Assembly (NCBI GenBank): GCA_964434165.1
Contig: CAYSUS010000065.1
Location: 1 to 42,679 of the forward strand
Length of the DNA stretch: 42,679 nt
Direction: 5' to 3'
Source: CAYSUS01 sp964434165
GTDB lineage: Bacteria; Planctomycetota; Planctomycetia; Pirellulales; Thermoguttaceae
Both the position numbers and the translations under genes were made by a program. The first letter of the stretch is position 1, and the number at the start of each line of letters is the position of its first letter. Positions 41,129 through 42,679 of the stretch are shown here, piece after piece. A model generated the notes under the pieces. The model searched no databases. It worked only from the letters and a program-made list of their open reading frames with translations, and was not told the DNA's origin.

Positions 41129-42346
41129 TCAGCGGGCCAAGGCCTGGCGCAGGTCCTCGATGAGGTCCTCCGCGTTCTCGATGCCGCAAGCCAGGCGAAT
41201 CATGTTGTCGTGGATGCCGACGGCGCGCCGGGCCTCGGGCGTGAAGTCGTGGTAACTCATGTGGGTCGGCTGCTCAATGAGCGACTCCACCCCGCCCAAG
41301 CTTGGCCCGATCCGCGGGATGCGCACGGCATCCACTACGGCCGAGGTCTCGACATCGCCCGCGTCCTTGACCTGAAACGTGACCAGCCCCCCGAAGCCCC
41401 GCATCGTGGCCCGGGCGATCTCGTAGTACGGATGGCTGGGGAGTCCGGGGTAATAGACGCGCTCGACGCGAGGATGACCGTCGAGGAACTCGGCCACGGC
41501 CTGGCCGTTCTCGTTGTGCCGCTGCATGCGGAGCTCGAAGGTCTTCAGGCCACGCAGCAGGAGGTAGATGTTGTGCGGGCCATTGATCATGCCGGTCACG
41601 CCACGGAGCTTGCGCACCGGTTCCAGCTTCTCCGCCGAGCCAACAATCACGCCGCCCAGCATGTCGTTGTGGCCAGCCAGGTACTTGGTGCAGGAGTGGA
41701 GCACGTAGTCCACGCCGTACTCGATCGGGCGGAGGTTGTAGGGCGTGGCCAGCGTGGCGTCGATCAGGGTCTCGACGTCGTGGCGTTGGCCGATGTCTAC
41801 GAACCGCTCCAGATCGACCACGCTCAAGTGCGGGTTGGTCGGCGACTCGCTGATCAGCAGCCTGGTGCGCTCGTTGACCCGTGCTTCCATCTGCTCGTAG
41901 TCGCCGGCCGGCACCTGGTGCGTGACCACGCCGAATCGACCCAGGACCTTGGTGCAGAACTCGCGCGAGCGGTGGTAGCACTCGTCGAACAGCACCACCT
42001 CGTCGCCGGACTCGAGCAGTGCCATCAGCAGCCCGGCCACGGCCGACATGCCGGTGGAGTAGAGCACGGCGGCCTCGCCGCCGTCCAGGGCCGCGAGCTT
42101 GGCCTCGGCCACCTTCTCGCCCGGGTTGCCGTAGCGCCCGTATTCCTCGCGCGGCAGCCTCTTCTCGACATACTCGATCACCGACTCCGTGTCGGGGAAC
42201 GTGTAGGTGGCCGCGCAGTAGATCGCGTCGGTGATGGCGTTGCAGGGCTTCTGCCGCTGCTCGCCCGCGTGGACCGCGAGGGTGGAGAAGCCGCGGGGGA
42301 TGGAGGCTGCGCTGGGCTGGCCCTCCCGCTTCAATTCAGTGCTCAT
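41129..42346 (-). CDS. metB: Trans-sulfuration PLP enzyme, cystathionine gamma-synthase/lyase family
   Basis: A 405-residue Cys/Met metabolism PLP enzyme. Motifs: EEYGRYGNPGEKVAEAKLAA, YSTGMSAVAGLLMALL (phosphate-binding loop), LLISESPTNPHLSVVDLE, and the PLP-lysine region LHSCTKYLAGHNDMLGG with Lys221. The C-terminal block IGPSLGGVESLIEQPTHMSY is typical. It could be cystathionine gamma-synthase (MetB), the gamma-lyase, or an O-acetylhomoserine sulfhydrylase relative; motifs alone do not decide. The ATG at 42346 (MSTELKREGQPSAASIPRGF) is the natural start. The frame is open another 66 codons, but that stretch is the leader with promoter and terminator. The leader layout suggests regulation by a metabolite through transcription attenuation. 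Confidence 0.88.
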   Translation of the reverse strand: MSTELKREGQPSAASIPRGFSTLAVHAGEQRQKPCNAITDAIYCAATYTFPDTESVIEYVEKRLPREEYGRYGNPGEKVAEAKLAALDGGEAAVLYSTGMSAVAGLLMALLESGDEVVLFDECYHRSREFCTKVLGRFGVVTHQVPAGDYEQMEARVNERTRLLISESPTNPHLSVVDLERFVDIGQRHDVETLIDATLATPYNLRPIEYGVDYVLHSCTKYLAGHNDMLGGVIVGSAEKLEPVRKLRGVTGMINGPHNIYLLLRGLKTFELRMQRHNENGQAVAEFLDGHPRVERVYYPGLPSHPYYEIARATMRGFGGLVTFQVKDAGDVETSAVVDAVRIPRIGPSLGGVESLIEQPTHMSYHDFTPEARRAVGIHDNMIRLACGIENAEDLIEDLRQALAR

Positions 42347-42355
42347 AAGTCGTGC

Positions 42356-42375
42356 GGAGGTCGGAGGTCGGAGGT
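42356..42375. repeat. Short heptamer repeat (GGAGGTC, nearly three units) in the metB leader
   Basis: GGAGGTC occurs twice and a third time with one changed base (42356-42375), just upstream of the metB ATG. On the transcribed strand it reads GACCTCC and could affect ribosome access. Confidence 0.6.
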
Positions 42376-42413
42376 GGCGGGACCGCGTCGGGATCGGAGC
42401 AATCTCAAGAACG

Positions 42414-42520
42414 AAAAAACCGCGACGGGCGCCCGAGGGCGGTCGCGGCATGCTTGGTTCAAGTTGGATCGCCGCCCGTCGCTGGAGGAGGCACGTCCTC
42501 AGGACCGAGGGAAGCGATGG
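42414..42520 (-). promoter_or_regulatory. Attenuator/riboswitch-like leader of the metB gene
   Basis: Read on the minus strand. P1 stem: TCGCT (42513-42517) with AGCGA (42479-42483), extended by two G-C pairs past one mismatch; it encloses a GTCC-TGA-GGAC hairpin. Antiterminator: GCGACGGGCG (42473-42482) is exactly complementary over 10 bp to CGCCCGTCGC (42422-42431). Terminator: CCGCGAC (42442-42448) with GTCGCGG (42420-42426), inner CGCC-CTCG-GGCG, then six T's (42414-42419). P1 and the antiterminator compete for the same bases, and the antiterminator and terminator compete for the 3' arm. A small hairpin CTTG-AAC-CAAG lies between (42453-42463). I see no SAM-I core motif, and no Met- or Cys-rich leader peptide downstream of the predicted start site. 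Confidence 0.65.
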
Positions 42521-42570
42521 CACTTTAGCAGGTCCGGGCTGCAAGCGGCCGCAAATCCCCTTCGGCCCTC

Positions 42571-42598
42571 ATTTTACTTGCTCCGCGTTCGATGGCAA
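42571..42598 (-). promoter_or_regulatory. Sigma-70-type promoter of the metB leader
   Basis: On the minus strand TTGCCA (42593-42598, 5 of 6) and TAAAAT (42571-42576, 5 of 6) are 16 bp apart. The predicted transcript start near 42564 leaves a leader of about 220 nt before the ATG at 42346. The rest of the window beyond 42600 shows nothing I can name. Confidence 0.65.
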
Positions 42599-42679
42599 GA
42601 GTCGCGGCGGCTCCCGCAGCCGAGCCGCACGCGTTGTGCGCTTGGGGTTGGTGTTTCGTGACCTTGGCGGAGTTTGCCA

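Noticed and set aside
42347..42544. 66-codon N-terminal extension of the metB-like protein
   Set aside because: The family N-terminus begins at 42346, and the extension would translate an intrinsic terminator and its T tract.
42526..42573. Leader peptide MRAEGDLRPLAARTC upstream of metB
   Set aside because: Its ATG overlaps the -10 box, so it would lie upstream of the predicted transcript start.
42414..42600. Known SAM-I, SAM-II or T-box element in the metB leader
   Set aside because: The core sequences I know for these classes, including the T-box TGG-ACC bulge, are not present; only the switching layout is similar.

Overview
The window is GC-rich and reads as a chromosome segment of a planctomycete. 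Supporting marks are a DUF1598-type protein tail, a membrane Ser/Thr kinase with a TPR-rich C-terminal half, a secreted formylglycine-type sulfatase, a DnaJ-like/PEGA/WD40 giant protein whose N-terminus is typical of that phylum, two secreted proline-rich barrel-like proteins, planctomycete-type tyrosine recombinase remnants, and bacterial methanofuran-type cofactor genes. No database could be searched, so the lineage is an inference from family recognition.

Layout. 1-3.4 kb: the tail of a DUF1598 protein, a strong convergent terminator, and a minus-strand operon of three genes matching the methanofuran (methylofuran) pathway: mfnD (ATP-grasp ligase), mfnF (ASKHA fold) and mfnE (amino-acid-kinase fold). 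3.6-6.6 kb: a 996-residue membrane-anchored protein with cadherin-like, transglutaminase-like and helical repeat parts. 6.7-12.7 kb: a minus-strand Fe-S assembly cluster in transcription order sufR, an isolated nuoB, sufC, sufB, sufD, a Rieske ferredoxin and a sufT/DUF59 gene. No cysteine desulfurase is present. The sufR promoter carries a perfect 8-bp inverted repeat that could be its own operator. 13-16.7 kb: an NSS-family transporter with an overlapping 51-residue small subunit, a DusB-type tRNA dihydrouridine synthase, a small membrane protein and a FlK-like thioesterase. 16.8-19.6 kb: a secreted sulfatase, then an E1-like (ThiF/MoeB) protein and a MoaD/ThiS-like protein ending in Gly-Gly. 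The E1-like protein lacks key catalytic residues. 20-31.4 kb: signalling genes (kinase-TPR, FHA-GAF-adenylate cyclase, WD40 giant) and a secreted barrel-like protein. 31.6-34.4 kb: a secreted glucanase-fold protein, a short UvrC-like nuclease and a WalJ-type metallo-hydrolase. 34.4-35.5 kb: two different recombinase fragments joined in inverted orientation beside tRNA-Arg(ACG), an integration scar. 36-39 kb: a secreted GH9 glycoside hydrolase and a long CsrA. 39.3-42.7 kb: another secreted barrel-like protein and a metB-like trans-sulfuration gene.

The most promising regulatory signal is the roughly 220-nt leader of the metB-like gene. It has a good promoter, an aptamer-like P1 stem, a 10-bp antiterminator exactly complementary to the terminator 3' arm, and an intrinsic terminator with six U's. 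That is the layout of an OFF riboswitch, but I do not recognise the upstream domain as a known class. A second signal is a family of four nested palindromes of about 31 bp. They occur only between genes: two inside the suf cluster and two flanking the thiF-like gene.

Many long open frames in this window are antisense or out-of-phase shadows caused by high GC and were left out. Where a frame runs far upstream of a conserved N-terminus, the start was chosen from the Shine-Dalgarno sequence, the signal peptide or the family N-terminus.
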